From contig NZ_LT732548.1 in NCBI RefSeq assembly GCF_900155685.1, positions 3,895,537 to 3,959,536 of the forward strand: a DNA stretch of 64,000 nt. The letters run 5' to 3'. The notes under the pieces were generated by a model. That model was not told the origin of the DNA. It saw nothing but the letters and a program-made list of their open reading frames with translations, and made no database searches. How positions within the stretch are numbered: position 1 is the first letter of the stretch; each line of letters starts with the position of its first letter. Positions 34,225 through 43,517 of the stretch are shown here, in pieces. The stretch comes from Paenibacillus bouchesdurhonensis (lineage in GTDB: Bacteria; Bacillota; Bacilli; Paenibacillales; Paenibacillaceae). The position numbers and the translations under genes are program-made.

Positions 34225-37200
34225 TCAATCGATCAATTCAATTTGTTTGTTCGATTTAATGATTTGTTTTAACTTATTAGATAATGTGTTGATGTATTGA
34301 TCTACGTCCTCTTCCGTCGATAGTGTTGAAACAGCAACAAGATTAGCTACCTTAACACGCTGCTTTTGAATAGTAGGCTCTACGTATGGCGGCTCCATAA
34401 TCTTATTACCCGCTTGCTGCTTCTGCTCTGCTGCTTTCTTATGCTGCCATGCAACAATTTCACGGTTGATTTCTGTCGTGGTTCTTTCCATATAGCTCGC
34501 ACTTTGAGAAATTACTGCATCAACCTTGAAAATATCCGTGAACGCTTCGAGGTTACGATTCAACCCTGTGTAATAATCATCTACACGTTGTTTGGTATCG
34601 CTAGAAACACCATATTGCTTTGCTTGTAATGCCAATTCTTCATAATCCGCTTTAATTTTTGCTTTAGCATTATCTTTCTTCTCGGTTAGGACGAGATTGA
34701 TTTGCTCCTCTAACGTATGCACCAATCCGGGGATATCTTTGATTTTTTGATAAGGGATCGGGTCTTGAATGATCGATCGGAGCTTGTTTACCACTTCAAT
34801 AACTTCTTGACCCGATAAGTACGCATTGTTTTCCTCAACCTTTGCAAGTTCCGCTAATCCCCGATCAAAAATCTCTTTCTGGTTTGTACCAAAGAAGCTT
34901 TTCACGTAGACGACGACTTCTTCCCAATCTGCCAAATCATCTTCCAATTCTGTAAGCTTGGTGAAAAAAGAAGCGTTGTCGAGTTGGGTATCAAATTGCT
35001 CAAAGTATTCAAGCCCTTTGTCAAGCAAACTCATCCCAGGATACTTTCTACCTTCATAGCGGCTTTTATATGCCTTGATTTCAGCGACTTGTTTGTCGAT
35101 CAGAATGCGAATATCTTTAACCAGTCCATCCTCATCATCCGCTAAGTCCGTCGTATTGAAAATTTCCCTACATACACGCTTTGCTGTACGGATTAATGCT
35201 TCGTCAACCATTACACGTTTAAGGATAATTCCTTTATCGGCTTCATTTGATTTTGTAAAGACGGTGATTAATGTATTTGTATCTTTTTCTGGATCTAAAT
35301 ATTCTGCTTGATAACGAATACGAATGCGCTGTTCCTTCAACAGCACAGCAATGAGACATGCTATATCTAGCTGTTTCCAGCCATACGGTTTATTTTGAAA
35401 ACGGTCATAGATGATCTTCACTCGTACTTGCTTCTTGAGTTGCTCCTGCAAGTCAAGAAAATCAACGATCTCGCGTTTGGCTAATTCATTCGGGTTGGTG
35501 TTCAATGTATCATCGAATGAAATTTGTGTCATGTCTGCAGCTAAGATAGGAATTAATGCTCGCTCGTTCTCTAAATGTTCTTTTACATAGCCTAGTTTCG
35601 TATAGACGTTATCAACCAATTGCTTGAAGGCAAAGTTAATTCGCTCTTTGACAGAAGAACCCTTCGTGTCCACCTTGTCACCGTTGACGAAATAAGCAGC
35701 ATCCTTGATCGCATCGTCTAACAATTCTCGTACTCTGCGTCTTCGTTCACGTACTTCCGCTTGTTTGTTGTTCAAGATGTTCTGGATGCTCTCTGGAAGC
35801 TGAGTGATGTTCTTTTTCTTGCGATATTCTTCGATACGTAATGCCTCTTCCATCTCCTCGACATAGGCTTCATTGCCACCTAGCTTAATGATCATTTCGC
35901 CATTGCCCGATGACATCATCATCATCTCTTGATCGGACTTGTGATAATGCTCGGATAGTGGGGACAAGATTTGCAATCCTATGCTTGATGTCTGGTTGCC
36001 GTAATTTTTATCATCCATTTTCTGGTTGAAGGAGAAAGAATACTCCCTTGAATAGTTGAATCGCTTGTCATCGTATAAGTCCTGGAAGATATAGTTTGCC
36101 AATTCCCGCTTCACAATATCTTCATCAATGTTCATCTGCTTGATTTCACGGTTAATATCTTGCTCATCATCCGTTAGGAATAGGTATACATCCCCATTCT
36201 TTTGGATTAATGTTTGCGCAATAAGTTTACGTAATGAAACATTAATCTTTTCTTTCAATTCCAGCTTGTCTTCATCGATCCGTGTCACCATTAGGGTGGC
36301 GATGTTATCAATATTGGCTGGGAGTTCCTTAACGTACTTGACCATGAACAATACTTTCAGCAGTTCCATGTTGAATGGATCTTCTTTTAATGCTGAGTTT
36401 CCATAAGCCCCTTCAATAACCCTTGAAATAGATGGGTTGAGAAACTCCTTAATCGTATCGTAGAATGCATGAAACGGAATGAGAGCCCCTTCTTGCGCAT
36501 CTTTATAACGAAGCCCTGCCTCCTTAAATGCGGAAAGCATCGAACGCTCCCCTTCGGATAGGTGTTTACCTGATGAGCCATGCTTTCGAACTTGCTCGAA
36601 CACATTTTGCAATAATTTAAATTGATAAGGAATGAAAGGGTACACTTCCGCAAATTCTAGTTCATGATCGTAGCCTCTGAAATCTGCTGTACTTTCACGA
36701 AAACTAATCAAGTTTTTTAAAATCGCGCTTTTTTCATGAAATAGAACTTTTAACCGATCATTGACATGGGAGTGCTTCTCCAAAATACGTTTCTTAATGA
36801 CTTCATCTACCGAAATGGAAGATAAGGAGAGTCTAGTGTCGAATCGACCTTGAATACGAGAGAAGTCATCCCCTTTTACTTTTACAATCGAATCAATACT
36901 CTCTTGGGAGGTCACCATTATCCAGACTTTTCCTTGAGCATGGGTTCCCAAATCCTCTGCAAGCGTCTGCAAGTTGAGCATGAGGTTGCGACTATCTCCG
37001 ATGTACTGACCAATTTCATCAACAAGAAAAACCAGGTGGAAATTAGGGCCTTTCTCATCGACGTATTCTTTTACGTCTTTGGCAAATTTCCCGATACTCG
37101 TTTCAAAGTTATTGACCCCGTGTTCAAACCAATGTCGTGCCGATTCTTCCGACATGTCTGTTACTTTCGTTAATGCTCCAATAACGAAGTCCGCATCGAA

Positions 37201-37803
37201 GTAGAAGCTATTGCGACGCGCTTCCCAAGACTCGCCTGCTAGTGCTTGAAATGCTGTTTTAAACGACTCATACACGCCTTGCTTGTCCAAATACTTTTCC
37301 ATCTCAGCAACGCCTGGAATATCCCCGTAATAACCGAGGTGCTCATAGAACACTTTCATGAAGACGCGGAGAATCGCATCCTCTTTCGATTTATTATCTA
37401 GTGAACTTTTCGAATCAATATTAAATAGGATGACTTCTGTATCCACATCGGATGTTCTCTTCATATTGGCATAGACAAGAGGATCCTGCACTTTATCTTC
37501 GAAGAAATCAATTGGTTTCTTGCCTTGTACTGCTTTGTTCTCTAGTAAATAAGCTAGTATTTTCAAAAAATGAGACTTACCTGATCCAAAGAAGCCGCTG
37601 ATCCATACACCCATCTTGTCCGTCTTGCCATCGATGCCTTTTTGGTAGTTTTCATAAAACTTTGAAAAATGCTTATGTAGCTCCTGCGTGACAACATACT
37701 CATCTAGCTCTTGGTAAATATCGGTTTCACTAGTTTGGGCAACTTTAATTACGCCACGAATATCACGTTCTATATCCTTCAGAAACATCTCTTTTAAATT
37801 CAT
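34225..37803 (-). CDS. brxC: BREX type 1 P-loop ATPase BrxC (PglY-like)
   Basis: 1192 residues. Walker A 'SGFFGSGKSHFLKILAYLL' near 70; Walker B 'HLVFLVDEIGQYIGDSRN' near 260. Long helical regions follow ('KKDNAKAKIKADYEELALQA'). BrxC is the large ATPase of the BREX core, thought to form the restriction/modification complex with PglX, PglZ and BrxB. AGAGGGG precedes the ATG; 16 nt separate it from brxB. No disruption is seen. Confidence 0.95.
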   Translation of the reverse strand: MNLKEMFLKDIERDIRGVIKVAQTSETDIYQELDEYVVTQELHKHFSKFYENYQKGIDGKTDKMGVWISGFFGSGKSHFLKILAYLLENKAVQGKKPIDFFEDKVQDPLVYANMKRTSDVDTEVILFNIDSKSSLDNKSKEDAILRVFMKVFYEHLGYYGDIPGVAEMEKYLDKQGVYESFKTAFQALAGESWEARRNSFYFDADFVIGALTKVTDMSEESARHWFEHGVNNFETSIGKFAKDVKEYVDEKGPNFHLVFLVDEIGQYIGDSRNLMLNLQTLAEDLGTHAQGKVWIMVTSQESIDSIVKVKGDDFSRIQGRFDTRLSLSSISVDEVIKKRILEKHSHVNDRLKVLFHEKSAILKNLISFRESTADFRGYDHELEFAEVYPFIPYQFKLLQNVFEQVRKHGSSGKHLSEGERSMLSAFKEAGLRYKDAQEGALIPFHAFYDTIKEFLNPSISRVIEGAYGNSALKEDPFNMELLKVLFMVKYVKELPANIDNIATLMVTRIDEDKLELKEKINVSLRKLIAQTLIQKNGDVYLFLTDDEQDINREIKQMNIDEDIVKRELANYIFQDLYDDKRFNYSREYSFSFNQKMDDKNYGNQTSSIGLQILSPLSEHYHKSDQEMMMMSSGNGEMIIKLGGNEAYVEEMEEALRIEEYRKKKNITQLPESIQNILNNKQAEVRERRRRVRELLDDAIKDAAYFVNGDKVDTKGSSVKERINFAFKQLVDNVYTKLGYVKEHLENERALIPILAADMTQISFDDTLNTNPNELAKREIVDFLDLQEQLKKQVRVKIIYDRFQNKPYGWKQLDIACLIAVLLKEQRIRIRYQAEYLDPEKDTNTLITVFTKSNEADKGIILKRVMVDEALIRTAKRVCREIFNTTDLADDEDGLVKDIRILIDKQVAEIKAYKSRYEGRKYPGMSLLDKGLEYFEQFDTQLDNASFFTKLTELEDDLADWEEVVVYVKSFFGTNQKEIFDRGLAELAKVEENNAYLSGQEVIEVVNKLRSIIQDPIPYQKIKDIPGLVHTLEEQINLVLTEKKDNAKAKIKADYEELALQAKQYGVSSDTKQRVDDYYTGLNRNLEAFTDIFKVDAVISQSASYMERTTTEINREIVAWQHKKAAEQKQQAGNKIMEPPYVEPTIQKQRVKVANLVAVSTLSTEEDVDQYINTLSNKLKQIIKSNKQIELID

Positions 37804-37819
37804 TTGGATTCCCCTCTTC

Positions 37820-38386
37820 TTAATCGACTAAGCGAAATGCTCTATAATAGTTATCATCTTTAAACTTGCTAAACAATTGAAGTGACTGACCATCATATCG
37901 TCCTGGGAAAAACATAATGACTGGCGTTTTGTCCAATACTTCTTGTAGGTTATTTAAGATATTATGTGAGCGCACAAAAGGGTACACTTTGCCGATTCCT
38001 GTTAGGAACACAACGTTATGGTCATCTATCTGTTCCTTTATTTTCCGCAAAAAGACCTCTGGTTTCGCGAACGTTGTCAGTGCTTTAAATAAAGCATCTT
38101 GCCCTTGTTGTTCTTCCATGTTGAAAATACGATCAAATACTCGTTTTTCTTTCGTAATCTCGATGAGCATGTTATATAAATCGAATTCAATAATCCGTCT
38201 GTTCGATCCCACATAGTTGAACTCTTTCTTAATATGCTTTATATACTGCCTAACAATAAGTTCATCTTCTGGTTCGTAATCAAACACATAGAAGCTTATT
38301 TCGTTCCCTAATCCACGTCCATCGATGAACTTATCTTCCTTTATCTTTGGTATGATCCGATCGAGTCTTGCATTAATATTAGCCAT
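37820..38386 (-). CDS. brxB: BREX type 1 protein BrxB (DUF1788)
   Basis: 188 residues. Typical sequence: 'MANINARLDRIIPKIKEDKF', 'FLTGIGKVYPFVRSHNILNN', 'TPVIMFFPGRYDGQSLQLF'. BrxB is required for phage defence in type 1 BREX; its exact biochemical role is not settled. It starts 11 nt after brxA with AGAGGT upstream. Confidence 0.93.
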   Translation of the reverse strand: MANINARLDRIIPKIKEDKFIDGRGLGNEISFYVFDYEPEDELIVRQYIKHIKKEFNYVGSNRRIIEFDLYNMLIEITKEKRVFDRIFNMEEQQGQDALFKALTTFAKPEVFLRKIKEQIDDHNVVFLTGIGKVYPFVRSHNILNNLQEVLDKTPVIMFFPGRYDGQSLQLFSKFKDDNYYRAFRLVD

Positions 38387-38397
38387 GTGTTTACCTC

Positions 38398-38994
38398 TTA
38401 CTCTCCCATCGCTCGTACATACTTGGCATCGCCAATATGGTTAAGGTGCTTTTTGATTTGCTCGTCAACAATGAGACGATTTAGTTCCTTGCTTTGCCTA
38501 TTTTTAAGCATGCCACTCTCAAACAGTACTTGCATAAAAGCCCGCTTCAATTTCTCGATATTAATTTCGCTCCAGCTTGCAACCTTGTCGCTTTGTTCTG
38601 CTTTGGCCGTAAAGAAAAGATTGATGTCTTTTTTCTCAATTATATAATCATTATTTTGCAGCTTTTCACGAATTACTTCATCCATAAACTCATAAAAGAG
38701 CAAATCTGTTTTCATGATCGCATACAAATTAATAACTTTGCTCATTTCTACGGAGTCTTCCGTCATCAGGGATGCTAATGTCGAATCAATCGCTTGGGCC
38801 CTTCTCATGACTGACGGCAATGTCCGGGTGATTCTTCCTTTATTCTCAAATTGAAATATATTTTCATCAACAACTTTGCTTCGGATTTCTTTATTAGATA
38901 GACCCGACTGCTGCAATTTGACCACTTGCTTCAGCTCGAATAACAAGGTGGACGCTCCATTTAAACTCGAAGAATACTCTAACTCTATTGTCAT
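38398..38994 (-). CDS. brxA: BREX type 1 protein BrxA (DUF1819)
   Basis: 198 residues, all helical: 'LLFELKQVVKLQQSGLSNKE', 'LLFYEFMDEVIREKLQNND', ending 'KHLNHIGDAKYVRAMGE'. BrxA is a small DNA-binding protein of the DUF1819/NusB-like fold. GGAAGG precedes the ATG. It is the first canonical brx gene, 31 nt after a small leader gene. Confidence 0.93.
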   Translation of the reverse strand: MTIELEYSSSLNGASTLLFELKQVVKLQQSGLSNKEIRSKVVDENIFQFENKGRITRTLPSVMRRAQAIDSTLASLMTEDSVEMSKVINLYAIMKTDLLFYEFMDEVIREKLQNNDYIIEKKDINLFFTAKAEQSDKVASWSEINIEKLKRAFMQVLFESGMLKNRQSKELNRLIVDEQIKKHLNHIGDAKYVRAMGE

Positions 38995-39025
38995 TTAACC
39001 ATACCTTCCACACAAGTCTTTCGAC

Positions 39026-39262
39026 CTATTTCATTTCCAATATTCTTTCTACGACTGCTAATCGTCTTTTTCCACTCTGCTGCTGGACGACCTTTGTAAA
39101 CTCATTACCCTTGATTAGCTTATCCCGATTGTTCTCATACATACTTTTAACGCCATCTATAAGTTCATCCTCTTTAATTTCCTCTTCCCAATACGCATCG
39201 ACTAATTGGTTTAACGCTGTCGATAAATCACGCTGGGTACGATAAAATAATTTCACTTCCAT
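39026..39262 (-). CDS. Small BREX leader-gene protein (TIGR04540-like)
   Basis: 78 residues from ATG 39262 (GAGGTG 6 nt upstream). Sequence: 'MEVKLFYRTQRDLSTALNQL', 'EDELIDGVKSMYENNRDKLI', ending in a basic helix. I recall similar small proteins ahead of brxA in other Bacillota BREX operons; the family name TIGR04540 is from memory and unchecked. It is the first gene after the promoter at 39300-39328 and could be a regulator or a DNA-binding accessory protein. Confidence 0.6.
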   Translation of the reverse strand: MEVKLFYRTQRDLSTALNQLVDAYWEEEIKEDELIDGVKSMYENNRDKLIKGNEFTKVVQQQSGKRRLAVVERILEMK

Positions 39263-39299
39263 GAATGTCACCTCGTTTATTCATTTCGACTTATTTCTT

Positions 39300-39328
39300 A
39301 TTTTACTCTTACTTATCTTTTAACTCAA
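39300..39328 (-). promoter_or_regulatory. SigA promoter of the BREX operon
   Basis: Minus strand TTGAGT, exactly 17 bp, TAAAAT, about 35 nt upstream of the first gene's start. It should drive the leader gene and brxA-brxB-brxC-pglX-pglZ-brxL, all in one direction with gaps of at most 31 nt except before pglZ. Confidence 0.65.
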
Positions 39329-39993
39329 TATAACTCACCCAAACTTTATGGTTACCCAAAACAAATTAACAAACAATACCAAACTCGCCCCTTGTTTGGG
39401 TCGAGCGAGTTTAATGCAAAAATAACTTCATATAATTTCCAGAAGTTTCCGCATCTCAGTCTGCTGCCGTAAAGCAAAGAAGCGGATTCATCCCACACCT
39501 AAGTTAGATGGCCCTTCTTAGTCCAATAACCAATTCCTGAGAGCGTATATCTGAGAGATGGCAAATGAATTCAAATGATTCCCAAGACAAAACAACCCCC
39601 TCACTACAGTTTAGTAGGAGCGGGTTATAGAGCATCATGATAATCATATTTAAAATGTTAAACTTAATCCGACCTAAGACGGTACAGCAATACGCATCGA
39701 GATACCAAGCGTTAGAAGGAACTTTACAATGAACGTACCAGTGTGGAACGATGCAACTCCAGAATGAAAATCCATCTTACCGCAGATAGCTTGCACGTCT
39801 GAGGAATTCAGAAAGTGACAACTCACCAGTATCTCAATGCTATTGTATTGCTGGTCTCTGCACTTTCCGTAACATGTCAGAAGAAAAAAACAGCAGCTTA
39901 AAAAATAGCGACGGCAAAAACTCTGCAGGCATGTCCATTTTGGTATTATACACCACTTAATCCGGATGGGATCCTAATGTCTTTACGTAAAAA
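39329..39993. other. Intergenic, decayed DNA between BREX and integrase remnant
   Basis: No gene supported. An inverted repeat (AAACTCGC/GCGAGTTT around a CCCTTGTTTGGG core) lies at 39402-39433. The rest has stops in all frames and probably includes lost parts of the integrase or other island DNA. No BrxR-type regulator gene is present here. Confidence 0.45.
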
Positions 39994-40383
39994 TTGAAAT
40001 TAGGCATAATGCTCAAATTAGAAGATGACGTTCTTGAAGATTTAAAAACATTCAAGACTGTGCATGGCAAATTAACTGACGAAAATGAAACAGTCCATCC
40101 CAACGAAGATGGCATCATCTTTCAAAACTATTTAGGAAATTGCATGACACCTTCTACGGTTAGGGAGACCATCCGAGATTATTGCAAAAAGGCGGCAGTG
40201 GAATATAAGGCACACACGGTTTCAGGCATAAACATGCCGTATTACTTTAGAGTCAGCGCAAGTTTATTGTATGTGTCAAGACGATCAGGCCATGAAACAA
40301 TCAAAACTACAGCAGATATCGCCAAAAAAATTGTAGGAGACGAACTTAAAAAGTTCGTCTCCTACACCAAACGAAAAATCTGA
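39994..40383 (+). pseudogene. Tyrosine recombinase (phage integrase) remnant
   Basis: 129 codons matching the C-terminal half of Bacillota phage integrases: 'LKLEDDVLEDLKTFKTVHGK', 'GIIFQNYLGNCMTPSTVRET', 'DYCKKAAVEYKAHTVSG', 'SLLYVSRRSGHETIKTTADI', 'DELKKFVSYTKRKI'. The stretch that should hold the catalytic HxxR is garbled ('GINMPYYFRVSA') and the nucleophilic Tyr region ('TADTYLDI') is shortened to 'TADIAKKI'. The N-terminal half is absent. It marks the right edge of the BREX island and suggests arrival by site-specific integration. Confidence 0.7.
40335..40361. repeat. Perfect 12-bp hairpin inside the integrase remnant
   Basis: GGAGACGAACTT AAA AAGTTCGTCTCC. It is part of the remnant's coding sequence but could end transcription between the island and the suf operon, though no T tract follows. 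Confidence 0.4.
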
Positions 40384-40464
40384 ATCGGCACGAAATCGGC
40401 ATGATCCAAAGCTTTCTATTTATAAGTAGCCTACAAACATTGTCCTACCAACGTTTTTGGCTAA

Positions 40465-41862
40465 TTACCCTATACTGCCTTCCATCTCGAACTTGATGAG
40501 ACGATTCATCTCTACCGCATATTCCATCGGCAGCTCTTTCGTGAACGGCTCGATAAAGCCCATAACGATCATTTGCGTCGCTTCATCCTCCGTCAAGCCG
40601 CGGCTCATCAGGTAGAACAGTTGATCCTCGGACACCTTCGATACAGTTGCCTCATGCTCCAGAACGATGTTGTCGTTCATGATTTCGTTATAAGGAATTG
40701 TATCGGAAGTAGACTCGTTATCCAGAATGAGCGTATCGCATTTCACGTTCGATTTAGCGCCTTCCGCTTGGCGGCCAAAGGAAGCCAGACCGCGGTAGGT
40801 TACTTTTCCGCCGTGCTTACTGATCGATTTGGAGACGATTGTAGACGTTGTGTCCGGAGCCAAATGAATCATCTTCGCCCCAGAGTCCTGATGCTGATTC
40901 TTCCCAGCTACAGCGATTGACAACACGCTGCCCTTTGCGCCGCGGCCTTTCAGCACAACAGCAGGGTATTTCATCGTCAGCTTGGAGCCGATGTTTCCGT
41001 CAACCCATTCCATCGTTGCATTCTCTTCAGCTACAGCCCGCTTCGTTACAAGGTTGTAGATGTTCGGAGCCCAGTTCTGAATCGTCGTGTAACGAACGCG
41101 CGCGTTCTTCTTACAAATGATTTCAACAACCGCGCTATGCAGGGAATTCGTGCTGTACACCGGAGCTGTACAGCCTTCTACATAGTGCACAAAGCTGTCT
41201 TCATCCGCAATGATCAGCGTTCTTTCGAACTGGCCCATATTTTCCGAGTTGATGCGGAAGTAGGCTTGCAGAGGAATTTCGCATTTTACGCCCTTCGGTA
41301 CATAAATGAAGCTTCCTCCGGACCAAACCGCACTGTTCAAAGCTGCAAATTTGTTGTCTGTCGGCGGAACGATCGTACCGAAATATTCGCGGAAAATTTC
41401 TGGATGCTCCCGCAGCGCTGTATCCGTATCGCTAAAGATTACGCCTTGATCCTCCAAATCCTTCTGCATGCTGTGGTAAACAACCTCGGATTCATACTGA
41501 GCAGATACACCAGCAAGGAACTTCTGTTCTGCTTCTGGAATTCCGAGCTTATCAAATGTTTCTTTGATTTCTGCCGGAACCTCTTCCCAGGTCTTCCCTT
41601 GCTTCTCAGACGGTCTCACATAATACTGAATATCATCGAAGTCAAGCTCATCCAAATCCCCGCCCCAACGTGGAGTAGGCATCTTTTCGAATTGCTCGAG
41701 TGATTTCAAACGGAAGTCAAGCATCCACTGAGGTTCATTCTTGATTTTTGAGATTTCCTCGACGATTTCGCGCGTCAGGCCTTTGCCTGACTGGAAAATA
41801 GATTTATGCTCGTCGCGGAAACCATATTTGTATTCCCCAATATCGGGAGCCTTCTTAGCCAT
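40465..41862 (-). CDS. sufB: Fe-S cluster assembly protein SufB
   Basis: 465 residues. Scaffold subunit of the SufBC2D complex with the beta-helix core: 'FAALNSAVWSGGSFIYVPKG', 'EGCTAPVYSTNSLHSAVVEI', 'QDSGAKMIHLAPDTTSTIVS', 'SRGLTEDEATQMIVMGFIEP'. It receives sulfur and iron for cluster assembly in the cytoplasm. It is the last gene of sufC-sufD-sufS-sufU-sufB, 21 nt after sufU, with AGGAGG before the ATG. Confidence 0.97.
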   Translation of the reverse strand: MAKKAPDIGEYKYGFRDEHKSIFQSGKGLTREIVEEISKIKNEPQWMLDFRLKSLEQFEKMPTPRWGGDLDELDFDDIQYYVRPSEKQGKTWEEVPAEIKETFDKLGIPEAEQKFLAGVSAQYESEVVYHSMQKDLEDQGVIFSDTDTALREHPEIFREYFGTIVPPTDNKFAALNSAVWSGGSFIYVPKGVKCEIPLQAYFRINSENMGQFERTLIIADEDSFVHYVEGCTAPVYSTNSLHSAVVEIICKKNARVRYTTIQNWAPNIYNLVTKRAVAEENATMEWVDGNIGSKLTMKYPAVVLKGRGAKGSVLSIAVAGKNQHQDSGAKMIHLAPDTTSTIVSKSISKHGGKVTYRGLASFGRQAEGAKSNVKCDTLILDNESTSDTIPYNEIMNDNIVLEHEATVSKVSEDQLFYLMSRGLTEDEATQMIVMGFIEPFTKELPMEYAVEMNRLIKFEMEGSIG

Positions 41863-41883
41863 GGTGGATTACCTCCTTTTAAT

Positions 41884-42303
41884 TTATGACTCTTGAATCC
41901 CTTTCTTTAATGCGTTCCAGGCTAATGTCGCGCATTTGATCCGGGCAGGAAATTTATTGACTCCGGATAGGGCCTCGATATCTTCCAGTTCATCAAATTG
42001 AACGTCCTCGCCTTTCATCAGCGAAGAGAACCGCTCAGCTAACTGGAGAGCATGCTCGAAGTTAAGACCTTTGACGGCCTCCGTCATCATCGATGCGGAG
42101 GACATGCTGATCGAGCAGCCTTCCCCAGTGAAGCGCGCGTCCTTTACGATTCCATCTTCGACGATAAGCTGAAGAGATATGCGATCCCCGCAGGTTGGAT
42201 TATTCAAATCCACTGTCAAGACGTCATCATCAAACTGCCCCCGGTTGCGGGGATTTTTATAATGATCCATAATAACGCGTCGATACAAGTCGTCCAGTTG
42301 CAT
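41884..42303 (-). CDS. sufU: SufU sulfur-transfer protein
   Basis: 139 residues. Zinc/sulfur-acceptor cysteines are in 'NNPTCGDRISLQL', 'FTGEGCSISMSSASMM' and 'PARIKCATLAWNAL'. SufU takes sulfur from SufS and passes it to SufB in Gram-positive SUF systems. Its start overlaps the sufS stop by 1 nt. Confidence 0.95.
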   Translation of the reverse strand: MQLDDLYRRVIMDHYKNPRNRGQFDDDVLTVDLNNPTCGDRISLQLIVEDGIVKDARFTGEGCSISMSSASMMTEAVKGLNFEHALQLAERFSSLMKGEDVQFDELEDIEALSGVNKFPARIKCATLAWNALKKGIQES

Positions 42304-43517
42304 TACTTGAAATACTCCTTTGCTTGGATTAAAGCGTCGGCCAAACGGTCGATGTCTTCTTCCATATTGTACAAGTAGAAGCTAGCTCTCGCCGTCGCAC
42401 TCGCTTCAAGCCAGCGCAAGAGCGGTTGGCAGCAATGATGTCCTGCCCGGATCGCGATACCCGATGCATCCAGCACCGTGGCAACATCATGCGGGTGAAC
42501 ATCTTCCAGATTGAACGTAATCAATCCGACCTCCCTTTCCCGGGGTCCGTAGATCGTTACTCCGTCGATTTCCGACAGACGCTCGACCGAATAGGCTGCC
42601 AGCTTCATCTCATGACGATGGATTTCATCCATACCGATCTCCTCCAGGAAATCGATAGCTGCCGCCAATCCAACGGCTCCGGCAATAATGGGAGTACCCC
42701 CCTCAAATTTGTAGGGAAGCTCTTTCCAGGTCGATTCGTACAATCCTACATCGTCGATCATTTCTCCGCCGTATTCGATCGGTTCCATGGCCTCAAGCAA
42801 ACGCTTCTTACCATATAGTACCCCAATCCCGGTCGGAGCGCACATCTTATGACCGGAGAAGGCATAGAAATCGCAGCCTAGCTCCTGAACATCCACCTTC
42901 ATATGCGGTGTACTTTGAGCTCCGTCGACGACCATGACGGCTCCATAACGGTGGGCAATTTCAGCAATCTGCTTCACGGGATTCACCACGCCAAGCACGT
43001 TCGATACATATGCCATCGCCACGATCTTCGTCTTAGAGGTCACGGTATTCTCCACATCAGCCAATTTGACGCTGCCGTCCGGCTGAAGCGGAATATATTT
43101 CAAGGCAGCTCCGGTCTTCAGGGCCAGTTGCTGCCAAGGTATTAGATTGCTGTGATGCTCCATCTGCGTTATGACGATTTCATCACCCTCGCCAAGCCCA
43201 GAGCTGCCATAGGAGGAAGCTACGATATTCAATGCCGTCGTCGTCCCCCGGGTAAAAATAATTTCCTCCGTATGCTCCGCACCGATAAAGCGGGCTACTC
43301 TCTCGCGGGCCGATTCGTAATCATCCGTAGCTCGGCTGCCTAACGTATGGACGCCGCGATGAACGTTGGCATTATCCCATTCGTAATAATGCTTCAACGC
43401 ATCCAGCACCTTACGCGGCTTCTGGGAACTAGCGGCGCTATCCAGATAAACAAGCGGATGTCCGTTGATCTCCTGATCCAGAATAGGGAACTGTTCCTTA
43501 ATCAGCGCCGGGTTCAT
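42303..43517 (-). CDS. sufS: Cysteine desulfurase SufS
   Basis: 404 residues. PLP-binding Lys in 'FYAFSGHKMCAPTGIGVLYG' near 225; catalytic Cys in 'AIRAGHHCCQPLLRW' near 360; 'YLDSAASSQKPRKVLDAL' at the N-terminus. It removes sulfur from cysteine for Fe-S assembly. It overlaps sufD by 4 nt. Confidence 0.97.
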   Translation of the reverse strand: MNPALIKEQFPILDQEINGHPLVYLDSAASSQKPRKVLDALKHYYEWDNANVHRGVHTLGSRATDDYESARERVARFIGAEHTEEIIFTRGTTTALNIVASSYGSSGLGEGDEIVITQMEHHSNLIPWQQLALKTGAALKYIPLQPDGSVKLADVENTVTSKTKIVAMAYVSNVLGVVNPVKQIAEIAHRYGAVMVVDGAQSTPHMKVDVQELGCDFYAFSGHKMCAPTGIGVLYGKKRLLEAMEPIEYGGEMIDDVGLYESTWKELPYKFEGGTPIIAGAVGLAAAIDFLEEIGMDEIHRHEMKLAAYSVERLSEIDGVTIYGPREREVGLITFNLEDVHPHDVATVLDASGIAIRAGHHCCQPLLRWLEASATARASFYLYNMEEDIDRLADALIQAKEYFK

